Source: an uncultured SAR116 cluster alpha proteobacterium (GTDB lineage Bacteria > Pseudomonadota > Alphaproteobacteria > Puniceispirillales > Marisalimonadaceae). Taken from it: a stretch of DNA of 56,266 nt. Positions within the stretch are counted from its first letter, which is position 1. The number at the start of each line of letters is the position of its first letter. Both the position numbers and the translations under genes were made by a program. Under the pieces are notes generated by a model. The model saw only the letters and a program-made list of their open reading frames with translations, did not search any database and had not been told where the DNA came from. Below, in pieces: positions 9,182 to 18,118 of the stretch. The stretch is from NCBI GenBank assembly GCA_902533695.1, contig CACAMV010000005.1, positions 1-56,266 on the forward strand, written 5' to 3'.

Positions 9182-9652
9182 TTAATACTCTTTTTTTTTG
9201 AATCTGTCTAGCGCAGATTGCAATATCCAACTTGCAGCATGTTTATCAATTACTTTAGATCTTTTTTTTCTGCTTAAGTTTTGTTTAATCATTATCTTTT
9301 CAACAGCTTGAGATGACAATCTTTCATCTTGCAAAAAAACAGGAATATCCTTAACGTTTAAAAAACTTTTTACAAAAGACATTACAGACTGACATCTAGG
9401 GCCCTTCGAACCATTCATATTTAAGGGCCACCCAAAAACCAATCCCTTTATACAATATTCGTTTATTATATTAAGTATTTTGAAGAAATCATGTTTTTGG
9501 TTCGTTTTTTTAATTGTTTCTAATGGTGTTGCCACAATTAACTTTTCATCACTGATTGCAATCCCAATGTTTTTTGAACCATGATCTAAACCTAGTATCC
9601 TATTTTTATGTTTTATTAAAGATAAAAACTCTTCAGACTTGCAGATGGGCAT
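9182..9652 (-). CDS. ruvX: RuvX/YqgF family pre-16S rRNA nuclease
   Basis: This is a 156-residue RNase H-fold nuclease. E. coli YqgF is needed for 5'-end maturation of 16S rRNA, and the family was first named a putative Holliday junction resolvase. Acidic metal ligands are in place: Asp in ILGLDHGSKNIGIAI, Glu in FLQDERLSS, and Asp in VIDKHAASWILQ. The VFGWPLNMNGSKGP motif is also typical. It heads the pyrB-pyrC-plsY run, 9 bases upstream of pyrB, and is divergent from gatC. Confidence 0.93.
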   Translation of the reverse strand: MPICKSEEFLSLIKHKNRILGLDHGSKNIGIAISDEKLIVATPLETIKKTNQKHDFFKILNIINEYCIKGLVFGWPLNMNGSKGPRCQSVMSFVKSFLNVKDIPVFLQDERLSSQAVEKIMIKQNLSRKKRSKVIDKHAASWILQSALDRFKKKEY

Positions 9653-9700
9653 AACTGATGCTATCAGAAACTATTGGAAATAGAAATAAATGAAAAATTT

Positions 9701-10000
9701 ATGAATAATGAAAACAAAATAAATTCGTCATCATTAGCAAAATTGGCGCGTTTAGCTAGATTAGAAATTAATAAAGATTCAGAAGATAATTTGATTAAAG
9801 ATTTAAATGAAATTATTGGCTTTATTGATCAATTGAATGAAGTTAATACAGACAATGTACATCCTCTTAGTTCTGTAACTGGTCATGAATTGCCATTAAG
9901 AAAAGATGAAGTTATCGACGGAGACATTAATGAAAAAATCTTAGAAAATGCTCCTGAACAAATAAGTGGCTATTTTGTTGTCCCAAAAGTAGTTGAATAG
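9701..10000 (+). CDS. gatC: Asp-tRNA(Asn)/Glu-tRNA(Gln) amidotransferase subunit C
   Basis: GatC stabilises the GatA-GatB complex that converts Glu-tRNA(Gln), and often Asp-tRNA(Asn), to the amidated forms. The protein has the family pattern SLAKLARLARLEI near the start, the central FIDQLNEVNTDNVHPLSSV and the terminal YFVVPKVVE. I chose the ATG at 9701 (99 residues) because it matches usual GatC length; an in-frame TTG at 9674 would add nine residues and neither has a good ribosome binding site. gatA follows after 9 bases. Confidence 0.92.
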   Translation: MNNENKINSSSLAKLARLARLEINKDSEDNLIKDLNEIIGFIDQLNEVNTDNVHPLSSVTGHELPLRKDEVIDGDINEKILENAPEQISGYFVVPKVVE

Positions 10001-10009
10001 TTATTTAGT

Positions 10010-11473
10010 ATGTCTGAATTATTAAGATTAAATGTCTCTCAAGTTTTAGAAGGTATAAGAAAAAAAGAATTTTCTGCAGTAGAGTTAACTAGATGTTATT
10101 TAGATAGAATCGAGAAAACAAAAGTTCTTAATATGTATTTAGAAGTTTCTGCTGATAGAGCCATTAAAATGGCTCAAATAGCAGACGAAAAATACAAAAA
10201 TAATACTGCAAGATTATTAGAAGGAATACCTATTGGTGTAAAAGATATGTTTTGTACAGAGAGCATAAAAACTACTGCTTCATCAAAAATATTAGAAAAC
10301 TTTGTGCCAACTTATGAAAGCACAGTTTCTAAAAAATTATGGGAGGAAGGTGCTATTAACCTTGGTAAGCTGTCATGTGATGAATTTGCAATGGGATCAA
10401 GCAATGAGACAGCTGCAAAAGGCAATGTAATAAATCCCTGGAGATCTGAAGAAAAAAGATCACCTGGAGGATCTTCTGGGGGATCTGCTGCTGCTGTAGC
10501 TTCGAAATCTGCATTGTGTGCTATAGGAACTGATACTGGAGGTTCAATAAGACAACCTGCAGCTTTTTGTGGAATAGTTGGAATGAAACCAACTTATGGT
10601 CGTTGCTCAAGATGGGGGATTATTGCATTTGCTTCTTCACTAGATCAAGCAGGTCCATTAACAAGGAATATAAGTGATTCTGCAACAATGTTAAAAGTAA
10701 TGGCTGGTCATGATCCAAAAGATTCAACCTCTTCATTAGAAAATGTACCCAATTTTAATGACTTTTTAGATAAAGGAGTTAAAGGTTTAAAAATTGGGAT
10801 TCCAAAAGAATATGATAGAAAAGGTATTTCTGAAGAAATCTTGAAGTCAAAAGAAAAAGTAATTGATTTTTTTAAACAAAATGGCGCCGAAATTGTTAAC
10901 GTTTCTCTTCCTTTAACTAAATACGCTTTATCAGTTTATTATATTGTCGCACCAGCAGAAGCATCCAGTAATTTAGCAAGATATGACGGAGTAAGGTATG
11001 GATTAAGGGTTGATGGAGATAGTCTTGATATCATGTATGAAAAAACCAGGGGCGTTGGTTTTGGTGATGAAGTCAAAAGAAGAATAATGATTGGAACTTA
11101 TGTACTTTCATCTGGATATTATGATGCTTATTACTTAAAAGCTCAAAAAGTTAGGAGATTAATTAAAAATGAATTCGATGAAGTTTTTAAAAAAGTAAAT
11201 TATATTCTGACACCAACCACTCCAACAACTTCATTTAAATTGGGAAGCACACAGGATTTACTTACAATGTACTTGAATGATGTATTTACTGTTCCTGCTT
11301 CACTTGCGGGAATTCCAGGAATATCTGTTCCAGTTGATTTAGATAAAAACGGCCTGCCAATAGGGGTTCAAATTTTGGGCAAACCATTTGATGAAGGGGG
11401 CATTTTTCAAGTTGGGAAGGTAATAGAAGATAGTGCTAATTTTGATTTATTTTCTGAAGGAAGCTATAAGTGA
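10010..11473 (+). CDS. gatA: Asp-tRNA(Asn)/Glu-tRNA(Gln) amidotransferase subunit A
   Basis: GatA is the amidase subunit that frees ammonia from glutamine for tRNA-dependent amidation. The 487-residue protein carries the amidase-signature Ser-cisSer-Lys triad: Lys78 in IPIGVKDMF, Ser in [14 protein letters not shown], and Ser in [12 protein letters not shown]. The length is normal for the family. Its TGA stop overlaps the GTG start of gatB, so translation is probably coupled. Presence of gatCAB implies that glutaminyl-tRNA is made indirectly in this organism. Confidence 0.97.
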   Translation: MSELLRLNVSQVLEGIRKKEFSAVELTRCYLDRIEKTKVLNMYLEVSADRAIKMAQIADEKYKNNTARLLEGIPIGVKDMFCTESIKTTASSKILENFVPTYESTVSKKLWEEGAINLGKLSCDEFAMGSSNETAAKGNVINPWRSEEKRSPGGSSGGSAAAVASKSALCAIGTDTGGSIRQPAAFCGIVGMKPTYGRCSRWGIIAFASSLDQAGPLTRNISDSATMLKVMAGHDPKDSTSSLENVPNFNDFLDKGVKGLKIGIPKEYDRKGISEEILKSKEKVIDFFKQNGAEIVNVSLPLTKYALSVYYIVAPAEASSNLARYDGVRYGLRVDGDSLDIMYEKTRGVGFGDEVKRRIMIGTYVLSSGYYDAYYLKAQKVRRLIKNEFDEVFKKVNYILTPTTPTTSFKLGSTQDLLTMYLNDVFTVPASLAGIPGISVPVDLDKNGLPIGVQILGKPFDEGGIFQVGKVIEDSANFDLFSEGSYK

Positions 11474-12942
11474 GAGATAAAAATAATATTAAGCCAGGAC
11501 AGATTCAAGGTCAAAAAAATCTATGGGAAATGGTTATAGGTTTAGAAATTCATGCCCAGATTTCTAGTAATTCAAAGTTATTTTCTGGTGCATCAGCTCA
11601 ATTTGGTAAACAGGCGAATGAAAATGTTTCACTGGTTGATGCTGCCATGCCAGGTATGTTACCAGTAATAAATGAATACTGCATAAAACAAGCAATAAAA
11701 TCTGGACATGCATTAAATGCAAAAATTAATAAATTTTCAGTATTTGATAGAAAAAATTATTTTTATGCTGATCTACCTCAAGGCTATCAGATTAGTCAAT
11801 ATAAATCTCCAATTGTTGGACAGGGTAGTATCAAAATTAATGATTTTGAAAACAATGAAAAAATTGTTGGAATAGAAAGGTTGCACCTTGAACAAGATGC
11901 CGGAAAGTCATTACATGATCAACATCCTAGCAAATCTTTTATCGATTTAAACAGAACAGGTGTAGCCTTGATGGAAATAGTATCAAAACCAGATTTGAGA
12001 TCACCAGAAGAAGCAGCTTCATATGTAAAAAAGATAAGATCAATCCTTAGATATGTTAGAAGTTGTGATGGTAATATGGAAGAGGGTTCCTTGAGAGCTG
12101 ACTGCAATGTTTCTGTAAGAAGATTGGGTGAAGAATTTGGTACAAGATGTGAAATTAAAAACCTTAATTCTACAAAATTTATTACCCAAGCTATCCAATA
12201 TGAGGCAGAGAGACAAGTTGAAATTTTAGAAGAAGGTGGAAAAATTAATCAAGAAACTAGATTGTTTGACACTTCTACAGGACAAACTAGATCTATGAGA
12301 AACAAAGAGGATGCTCATGATTATAGATATTTTCCAGATCCAGATCTTTTACCTCTTGAACTGGAAGAAACTTTAATTAATAAAATTAAAGATGAACTGC
12401 CTGAATTACCTGACAAGTTATCTGAACGGTTAATAAATGAATATAAAATTACACCTTATGATGCTGCTGTAATAGTAGAAGAAAGAGAATTTGCAGATTA
12501 TTATGAGATAGCTGCTCAGGATAGAGACGGAAAATTAGTTGCTAATTGGATGATTACAGAATTGTTTGGAGCAATAAAAAAAGAAAATTTAAGTTTTAAT
12601 GATAATCCTGTTCCGCCTCAAAATCTTAACGAATTAGTTTTTTTAATAGAAAATAATACAATCTCAGGAAAAATAGCAAAAGAAGTATTTTTACAAATGA
12701 TGAAAACTTCAAAAAAACCAAAAGATATAGTTAAAGAAAAAGGTCTTGAACAAGTAACTGATGATAGTGTTATAGAAGGTTATATTGATAGTGTAATAAA
12801 TGATAATAGAGATAAAGTAGAAGAGTATTTGAATGGAAAAGACAAACTTTTTGGTTTTTTTGTTGGTCAAGTAATGAAAGTTTCACAAGGAAAAGCTAAT
12901 CCTAATTTAGTTAACCAGTTGCTTAAAAGTAAACTCAAATAA
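11470..12942 (+). CDS. gatB: Asp-tRNA(Asn)/Glu-tRNA(Gln) amidotransferase subunit B
   Basis: GatB activates the tRNA-bound carboxylate with ATP and binds the misacylated tRNA. The 490-residue protein has the cradle-domain signatures [33 protein letters not shown] and [15 protein letters not shown], and a YqeY-like C-terminal tail (about 385-490) ending in [15 protein letters not shown]. Translation starts at GTG 11470 inside the gatA stop (GTGA). Gene order gatC-gatA-gatB with tight spacing marks a single operon. Confidence 0.97.
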   Translation: MRDKNNIKPGQIQGQKNLWEMVIGLEIHAQISSNSKLFSGASAQFGKQANENVSLVDAAMPGMLPVINEYCIKQAIKSGHALNAKINKFSVFDRKNYFYADLPQGYQISQYKSPIVGQGSIKINDFENNEKIVGIERLHLEQDAGKSLHDQHPSKSFIDLNRTGVALMEIVSKPDLRSPEEAASYVKKIRSILRYVRSCDGNMEEGSLRADCNVSVRRLGEEFGTRCEIKNLNSTKFITQAIQYEAERQVEILEEGGKINQETRLFDTSTGQTRSMRNKEDAHDYRYFPDPDLLPLELEETLINKIKDELPELPDKLSERLINEYKITPYDAAVIVEEREFADYYEIAAQDRDGKLVANWMITELFGAIKKENLSFNDNPVPPQNLNELVFLIENNTISGKIAKEVFLQMMKTSKKPKDIVKEKGLEQVTDDSVIEGYIDSVINDNRDKVEEYLNGKDKLFGFFVGQVMKVSQGKANPNLVNQLLKSKLK

Positions 12943-13008
12943 TTTTTTTTTAAAAATATTCTATTAAATTAATTTTTAAAAGTTAGTTCTCTAATTAAAG
13001 ATATAAAT

Positions 13009-13986
13009 ATGAAAAAGAATAGGCTTGGAAGAACAGATTTAAGGGTTTCACGAATCGTATTGGGTGGAGGTTGGGTAGGTGGTCTATTTATTGATCCTGA
13101 TTTTAGTGTTATGGAAAAAGCACTGGTTCAATCAGTTGATTCAGGAATAAACTGGATAGATACTGCAGAAAGCTATGGTGAGGGGCAATCAGAAAAAAAT
13201 ATAGGGTTATTATTATCTACTATAAAAGATAAAAAAATTTATATTTCGTCAAAAGCCAGATTGAAACCAAACGGTTCAGAAACTATTTTTTCACAATTAG
13301 ATAGAAAGATAGATGAATCTCTAGAAAGGTTGAATATTAGTTATATTGACGTTTATCAATTACATAATCGAATAGAAAAATTTGGTACAAACAAACATTT
13401 TTCTGCGCGAGAAATAACTCAAAGAAAAGGTGTTTTGGACTCAATGGAAAAATTTAAGTCTGAGGGAAGAATTAAGCATATTGGTATCACTGCTTTAGGT
13501 GATTTAGAATCTATTAAAGAAGTAATATCAACAAATGGTTTTGATACAGCTCAAATATATTATAATCTGCTTAATCCCAGTGCTCAGTTTAAAAAAACGG
13601 GTCAATGGGATGATCATGATTTTTCTGGAATAATAGACCAATGTTTAAAAAATGATATGGGTATAATGTGTATTAGAATTTTTGCAGCTGGATATTTAGC
13701 AACAGATGTTAGGCATGGTAGAGAAATATCAGTCACTCATGGTATTAATCAACTTGAACAAAAAAGAAGAATAGAAAAATTATTTGAAATCATAAAAAAG
13801 GATAAAGCTTCTCGAGCACAAATTGCGCTTAGATTTGGTTTGTCGAATAAAAATTTGTCATGTATTGTAACTGGTTTATCAAAAATTGAACATTTAGATC
13901 AAATTCTAGAAGCTGAGTGTTTAGGTTCTTTAGACGAAGAAATTCTTGAAAAAATTAATTTTCTTCATAAATCAAATTTTAGTTAA
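13009..13986 (+). CDS. Aldo/keto reductase
   Basis: The 325-residue TIM-barrel oxidoreductase has the AKR catalytic tetrad in order: Asp in NWIDTAESYG, Tyr in the same segment, Lys in YISSKARLK and His in DVYQLHNRI. AKRs reduce carbonyls with NADPH, or oxidise sugars and alcohols. The start MKKNRLGRTDLRVSRIVLGG is typical of the subgroup containing sugar dehydrogenases and stress-related reductases. The substrate cannot be told. It lies downstream of gatB after about 65 AT-rich bases, and the PanE-like gene follows after 21 bases. Confidence 0.88.
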   Translation: MKKNRLGRTDLRVSRIVLGGGWVGGLFIDPDFSVMEKALVQSVDSGINWIDTAESYGEGQSEKNIGLLLSTIKDKKIYISSKARLKPNGSETIFSQLDRKIDESLERLNISYIDVYQLHNRIEKFGTNKHFSAREITQRKGVLDSMEKFKSEGRIKHIGITALGDLESIKEVISTNGFDTAQIYYNLLNPSAQFKKTGQWDDHDFSGIIDQCLKNDMGIMCIRIFAAGYLATDVRHGREISVTHGINQLEQKRRIEKLFEIIKKDKASRAQIALRFGLSNKNLSCIVTGLSKIEHLDQILEAECLGSLDEEILEKINFLHKSNFS

Positions 13987-14007
13987 ATATTTTTATGGTG
14001 ATTTAAA

Positions 14008-14919
14008 ATGAGAATATTAGTTATAGGAGCTGGAGGTATAGGTGGATTTTTTGGATCTCATTTACATGCTGTTGGTGAGGATGTAACTTTTTTAGTTAGA
14101 GAAAAAAAGAAAGATATTCTTGAAAAAAAAGGAATACAGATAAAAAGTCCCATTGGAGATCTCTTAATTCAACCAAATACAATTACTAAACATGAATTAA
14201 CAAAAACTTATGATATAATTTTGTTAACATGTAAATCATACAATTTACATGAAGTAATTGATGATTTGGCGCCATTAAAAAGTAATGGGATTATAATTCC
14301 ATTTTTAAACGGACAGACTCACCTCAAAAAACTTGATATTAATTTTAACAAAAAAAGTATTTATGGAGGAGTTGCGTATATAAGTTCTAATGTTGATGAA
14401 GATGGTGTAATTGAGCATGTCGGAAAGAATAATAAAATAACTTTTGGTTCAAGGATTGGAGAAAACTCTGAACTAATCAAAGATTTTTATAATAGGTGTC
14501 TTAAAACAAAATTTGATACTTCCTTAAGTGATAATATTGACCAAGATGTTTGGGAAAAATGGATTTTTATTGCAACAGTTGCTGGTGTAACGACATTGTT
14601 TAAAACAAGTCTTGATAGTGTGAATAAATCAAAAGAAGGAATAAAGTTTATCTTGGATCTTTTTCAGGAATGTTGTCAAATTTCCAAATTGAATGGCTTT
14701 GAAATTAGAGAGGAAGTTAAAAATATTCATGAAGCATTTTTTATTAATCCAAATTCCAAAGTTAAAGCTTCAATGTTAATAGACATGGAGAGAAAATCTA
14801 TGACTGAGCATGAACATATATTTAAGGAGTTTATTAATTTAGGAAATTTAAAAAATTATAATCCTGTATTTTTAAATATAATTTATCTAAATATGCTTGT
14901 ATACGAAAATACATTTTAG
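14008..14919 (+). CDS. 2-dehydropantoate 2-reductase family protein (PanE/ApbA)
   Basis: The 303-residue protein begins with the NADPH-binding motif MRILVIGAGGIGGFFGSHL and continues with the ketopantoate reductase pattern: Lys in LTCKSYNL and Lys in DVWEKWIFIATVAGVTTL, at the usual catalytic positions. The canonical enzyme makes pantoate for coenzyme A synthesis, but many family members act on other 2-keto acids, so I leave the symbol empty. It lies 21 bases after the aldo/keto reductase and may be co-transcribed. Confidence 0.8.
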   Translation: MRILVIGAGGIGGFFGSHLHAVGEDVTFLVREKKKDILEKKGIQIKSPIGDLLIQPNTITKHELTKTYDIILLTCKSYNLHEVIDDLAPLKSNGIIIPFLNGQTHLKKLDINFNKKSIYGGVAYISSNVDEDGVIEHVGKNNKITFGSRIGENSELIKDFYNRCLKTKFDTSLSDNIDQDVWEKWIFIATVAGVTTLFKTSLDSVNKSKEGIKFILDLFQECCQISKLNGFEIREEVKNIHEAFFINPNSKVKASMLIDMERKSMTEHEHIFKEFINLGNLKNYNPVFLNIIYLNMLVYENTF

Positions 14920-14927
14920 AACGAAAT

Positions 14928-15098
14928 TTATTTCACCCTTTTTTGTAAATTAAATTCTTTGTTTATATCATTTCTATAAACTTCAATTAATTCAGTTCTT
15001 GAAAAGTTTTCAATGTCTTTATTTTTTGTAATAAATTGTTGATTAGGTAAATGCATCGCTACTTTAAAAAAAACTGTTAATAGTGAAACTGGATCCAT
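14928..15098 (-). CDS. Small hypothetical protein, 56 residues
   Basis: A short minus-strand ORF begins at ATG 15098 (MDPVSLLTVFFKVAMHLPNQ) and ends with a basic, polar tail (NLQKRVK). It fills most of the 219-base gap between panE and the aspartate dehydrogenase gene and stops 8 bases from the converging panE-like gene. I do not recognise a family. There is no clear ribosome binding site, so coding status rests only on the open frame, residue composition and its fit in the gap. It would be read after the aspartate dehydrogenase gene. Confidence 0.35.
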   Translation of the reverse strand: MDPVSLLTVFFKVAMHLPNQQFITKNKDIENFSRTELIEVYRNDINKEFNLQKRVK

Positions 15099-15138
15099 AA
15101 ATACAAAAGAGCAAATATTATGCCATTTTTTTACTTTT

Positions 15139-15939
15139 TTAGGTGCTGGGCTTAAGTGAAGATACCATGCCTCTCAGACATGCGATGACACTTAAAGCAG
15201 TTATCTTTCCGGTTCCAGGATTTTCTTTAGATTGAATATTTTCAATTTTAATTTCAAAATCTGAGCTATCAGATTTTACAAAAACCTGATGTGTATTTCT
15301 TGTTAGTTTTGGATCTGCCCATATTTCTAAACTTGTTTTGTCAGGACCAATACCTGCTAAACCAACTGCTGCTGCAACGTTAACATTTGCAGGAAAAGCT
15401 TTTGCTCCTTCAGATGCTGAACCTTTAAATATTTTCTTAGAACGAGATAAATTTTCTAATATTATTTTTTTTTCTAAAACAAATTTTGCTTTCTTTAATG
15501 CATTTGGTGGTTTTTTTGTAATCATTGTAACAGAAAAAATTTCACCTTCAGAAGCAGCTCTCAAACCATCTAATCCAAGAATTGCTCCAGATGCTAATAT
15601 AATTTGGGTATTATATTTATTTGCATTTTTAACTGATTCAAAATTGTCTAATATTCCCGAACCACTTATGGTTATAAGTTTATTTTTGTTCAGTAAACAG
15701 TGTAGCAAAATGTTTTTAAAGGCTATTTTTGGAGCACAATCAATAATAACATCACATTTTTTGCATAAATCTTCTAAACCAAGAACTTCAGGTTTTATTT
15801 TAAATGAAGATATTTTTTTTAAAATTTTTTCCTTAGTTCTAGAAGTAATCCCCACTAGCTTAAAATTTTCAACTCCTTGATCAATTCTTTTGCCAACATC
15901 AAAACCAATAGAACCAAATCCAACTATTCCAACTTTCAT
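15139..15939 (-). CDS. nadX: L-aspartate dehydrogenase
   Basis: The 266-residue enzyme is of the NAD(P)-dependent L-aspartate dehydrogenase family (aspartate to iminoaspartate/oxaloacetate plus ammonia), which can feed NAD synthesis or amino-acid breakdown. It starts with a Rossmann motif MKVGIVGFGSIGFDVGKRI. Family blocks seen are VIDCAPKIAFKNI, ASGAILGLDGLRAASEG, GSASEGAKAFPANVNVAAA, and the catalytic-type His in TRNTHQVFVKSD, ending NPGTGKITALSVIACLRGM. It follows the gamma-glutamyltransferase gene by 12 bases, suggesting a two-gene amino-acid catabolic operon. No nadA or nadC is near. Confidence 0.85.
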   Translation of the reverse strand: MKVGIVGFGSIGFDVGKRIDQGVENFKLVGITSRTKEKILKKISSFKIKPEVLGLEDLCKKCDVIIDCAPKIAFKNILLHCLLNKNKLITISGSGILDNFESVKNANKYNTQIILASGAILGLDGLRAASEGEIFSVTMITKKPPNALKKAKFVLEKKIILENLSRSKKIFKGSASEGAKAFPANVNVAAAVGLAGIGPDKTSLEIWADPKLTRNTHQVFVKSDSSDFEIKIENIQSKENPGTGKITALSVIACLRGMVSSLKPST

Positions 15940-15951
15940 TTTTTTTAAACT

Positions 15952-17760
15952 CTATCTTCCAATTGCATAACCTTGCATAAATCTTGGGTTGGCTCCAGCT
16001 TTTAATATTCCATCTTCTATGGATGCTGCTGTCATCCTTCCTAATGACCATTCATCTTCTACAACAACATTGTGACCCTTAGAAATTAGATTTTTTATTG
16101 TTTTTTTTGGAAATCTGGATTCTAGAAATAAGCTCCCAATATCAGTTTCTCTTGGATAGAAAGAATTTGGAAAATGAGCTGTATTAAAACCAGGTGCATC
16201 AATGCACTCTTGTAAGTTTAAATCAAAGTGGACATGTCTTAAGAAAAAATGAAGTGACCATTGGTCCTGTTGATCTCCACCTGGTGTTCCAAATACCATA
16301 TATGGTTTTCCATCTTTTAATGCAAGTGATGGAGAAAGAGTTGTTCTAGGTCTTTTCCCTGGTGCGAGGCTGGCTGGTGAATTTTCGTCTAACCAAAACA
16401 TTTGAGCTCTATTGGACAAACAAAAGCCAAGTTCAGGGATGATTGGCGAACTTTGTAACCATCCACCACTTGGAGTGGCTGTAACCATATTTCCCCATTT
16501 GTCTATAATATCAAAATGTGTAGTATCACCTGATGTTGATCCTAAAATATTTGTTTTTGTTTCTTCAAACTTTGCTGATGTTGGCTCTCCTATATCAAAT
16601 TTAGAAAAAGACTCGTCAGTTTGTCCTTTCCTTCTAACAATTACTGGTCCACCAAAGTTCGGGATATTTCCTGGTATGACATCCAACGATGCATTCTGAG
16701 ATATCAGTCTAGACCTTTCTTGATTATACTCATCACTCAAAAGAATTTCTTTTGGAACATCAACAAAATTTGGATCGCCAAAAAATGCTTCTCTATCTGC
16801 AAAAGCCAACTTTGTAGATTCAATAATAAAATGAACAAACTCAGGAGATGTTAAAGTATAATTTTCAAGGTTAAAATTTTTTAAGATAGCCAGTTGCTGT
16901 AAAAAACATGGTCCTTGCCCCCAAAAATCTGTTTTAAAAAGAGTATAATTTTTATAATTATATGATACAGGGTTTTCTTCAGTAGCTGACCAGTTTGCCA
17001 AGTCTTCAGCTTCTAACAAACCATTATTTTTATTCATAGTCGTATCTAGAAAATAATTATTTCTACAAAATTTGTTGATTGAAGTTGCTACAAAACCAGT
17101 TTTCCAAATTTTTCTGGCATGCTCAATCTGCTTTTCTCTATTTGAAGAATGTTTTTCAGAATCTTGCAAAATTTTTAAGTAAGTTTTTGCCATAGTCTCA
17201 TTCTTAAATAAACAACCAGACTTGGGTAATTGGTTGTCTGGTAAATAAATATTTGCTGACGTTTTCCAGTCTTCTAAAAATAAATCTTTAACTGAATTTA
17301 TGGTATTTACTATGTTTGGAACAAGAGGGTATCCGTTTGTTGCTATAGAGATAGCAGGTTCCAAGACATCTTTCAATTTTTTTGATCCATACTTCAATAA
17401 TAAAAGCATCCATGCATCAAATGCTCCCGGAACAACTGCTGACAAAAGGCCACTTCCAGGAACAATTTTTAATCCAAGGTTTCTATAAAAAGAAATTTTA
17501 GCTTTTTGAGGTGCAACACCTTGTCCACAAATAACTATAGGGTTTTTGTTTGCTGGGGCTAATATTATTGGAACTTCACCTCCGGGTCCGTTTAGGTGGG
17601 GTTCTACAACTTGCAATGCGAACCCTGTAGCAACAGCAGCATCAAATGCATTACCATTTTTTTCCAATATGGACATGCCTACAGTTGATGCTATCCAATG
17701 AGTTGAGGTTACGACACCAAAGTTTCCTTTTATTTCAGGTCTAGTAGTAAAGTTACCCAA
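15952..17760 (-). CDS. ggt: Gamma-glutamyltransferase family protein
   Basis: The 602-residue Ntn-hydrolase is predicted to self-cleave before Thr413 in SGDTTHFDIID, giving a large subunit of about 412 residues and a small one of about 190. The family hydrolyses or transfers the gamma-glutamyl group of glutathione and related compounds. N-terminal blocks (NGNAFDAAVATGFALQVVEPH, GPGG) and the small-subunit GTPGGDQQ fit. There is no signal peptide, so it is probably cytoplasmic, unlike periplasmic E. coli Ggt. The nearby aspartate dehydrogenase gene suggests amino-acid salvage. Confidence 0.88.
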   Translation of the reverse strand: MGNFTTRPEIKGNFGVVTSTHWIASTVGMSILEKNGNAFDAAVATGFALQVVEPHLNGPGGEVPIILAPANKNPIVICGQGVAPQKAKISFYRNLGLKIVPGSGLLSAVVPGAFDAWMLLLLKYGSKKLKDVLEPAISIATNGYPLVPNIVNTINSVKDLFLEDWKTSANIYLPDNQLPKSGCLFKNETMAKTYLKILQDSEKHSSNREKQIEHARKIWKTGFVATSINKFCRNNYFLDTTMNKNNGLLEAEDLANWSATEENPVSYNYKNYTLFKTDFWGQGPCFLQQLAILKNFNLENYTLTSPEFVHFIIESTKLAFADREAFFGDPNFVDVPKEILLSDEYNQERSRLISQNASLDVIPGNIPNFGGPVIVRRKGQTDESFSKFDIGEPTSAKFEETKTNILGSTSGDTTHFDIIDKWGNMVTATPSGGWLQSSPIIPELGFCLSNRAQMFWLDENSPASLAPGKRPRTTLSPSLALKDGKPYMVFGTPGGDQQDQWSLHFFLRHVHFDLNLQECIDAPGFNTAHFPNSFYPRETDIGSLFLESRFPKKTIKNLISKGHNVVVEDEWSLGRMTAASIEDGILKAGANPRFMQGYAIGR

Positions 17761-17835
17761 TTTATTACCTATAAAATTTTTTAGATGTTAAATGCTTAAA
17801 TACTGTACATTTTTTTTTCAAACTTTCCAAAAAAA

Positions 17836-17867
17836 TTGACTTAAAAAATTTTTTTAAACACTATATT
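17836..17867 (+). promoter_or_regulatory. Candidate promoter upstream of small membrane ORF
   Basis: TTGACT at 17836-17841 is followed by TATATT at 17862-17867 with a 20-base spacer, longer than ideal. A CACTAT at 17859-17864 would give 17. It lies upstream of a strong GGAGG at 17889-17893, so some transcript is likely to start here. Confidence 0.35.
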
Positions 17868-17886
17868 AATTATTAAACTAAAACAA

Positions 17887-18117
17887 TTGGAGGAAAAATG
17901 TTATTTAACAATATCAATTATTTCAGTTTTATTTCCATTTTATCAAGATGCAAAAAGAGGTAGCAATTTTGCTCAGTTTTATGTGCCTATTTCTGTTTTA
18001 GCTCTTTCTTTACCCTTATTATTTATGGAGAGTACAGTTAGAATTATTATAGCTATAATTATGATTTCTTTTAGTTTTTTCTATTTCTACAAACTTTTTA
18101 CAAAAAAGAGTTCTTAA
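17887..18117 (+). CDS. Small membrane protein, start uncertain, possibly frameshifted
   Basis: The frame from TTG 17887 encodes 76 residues with two hydrophobic segments (about 7-17 and 33-72), a short basic loop (DAKRGSNF) and a charged tail (KLFTKKSS). I do not recognise a family. The TTG lies inside the strong ribosome binding site TTGGAGGAAAAATG; that site is ideally placed for the ATG at 17898, but the ATG frame stops after 21 codons. Losing one base just after the ATG would join it to the long frame. So the gene is either started unusually, shifted, or decaying. It ends 1 base from the convergent SDR gene. Confidence 0.45.
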   Translation: MEEKCYLTISIISVLFPFYQDAKRGSNFAQFYVPISVLALSLPLLFMESTVRIIIAIIMISFSFFYFYKLFTKKSS

Positions 18118-18118
18118 T

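Noticed and set aside
12943-13008. Intrinsic terminator after gatB
   Set aside because: There are T runs but I cannot find a stem of useful GC content; the same holds after selO.
17898-17963. A 21-codon peptide from ATG 17898 as a leader peptide
   Set aside because: No attenuator-type hairpins or codon runs; kept only as part of the start problem of the overlapping membrane ORF.
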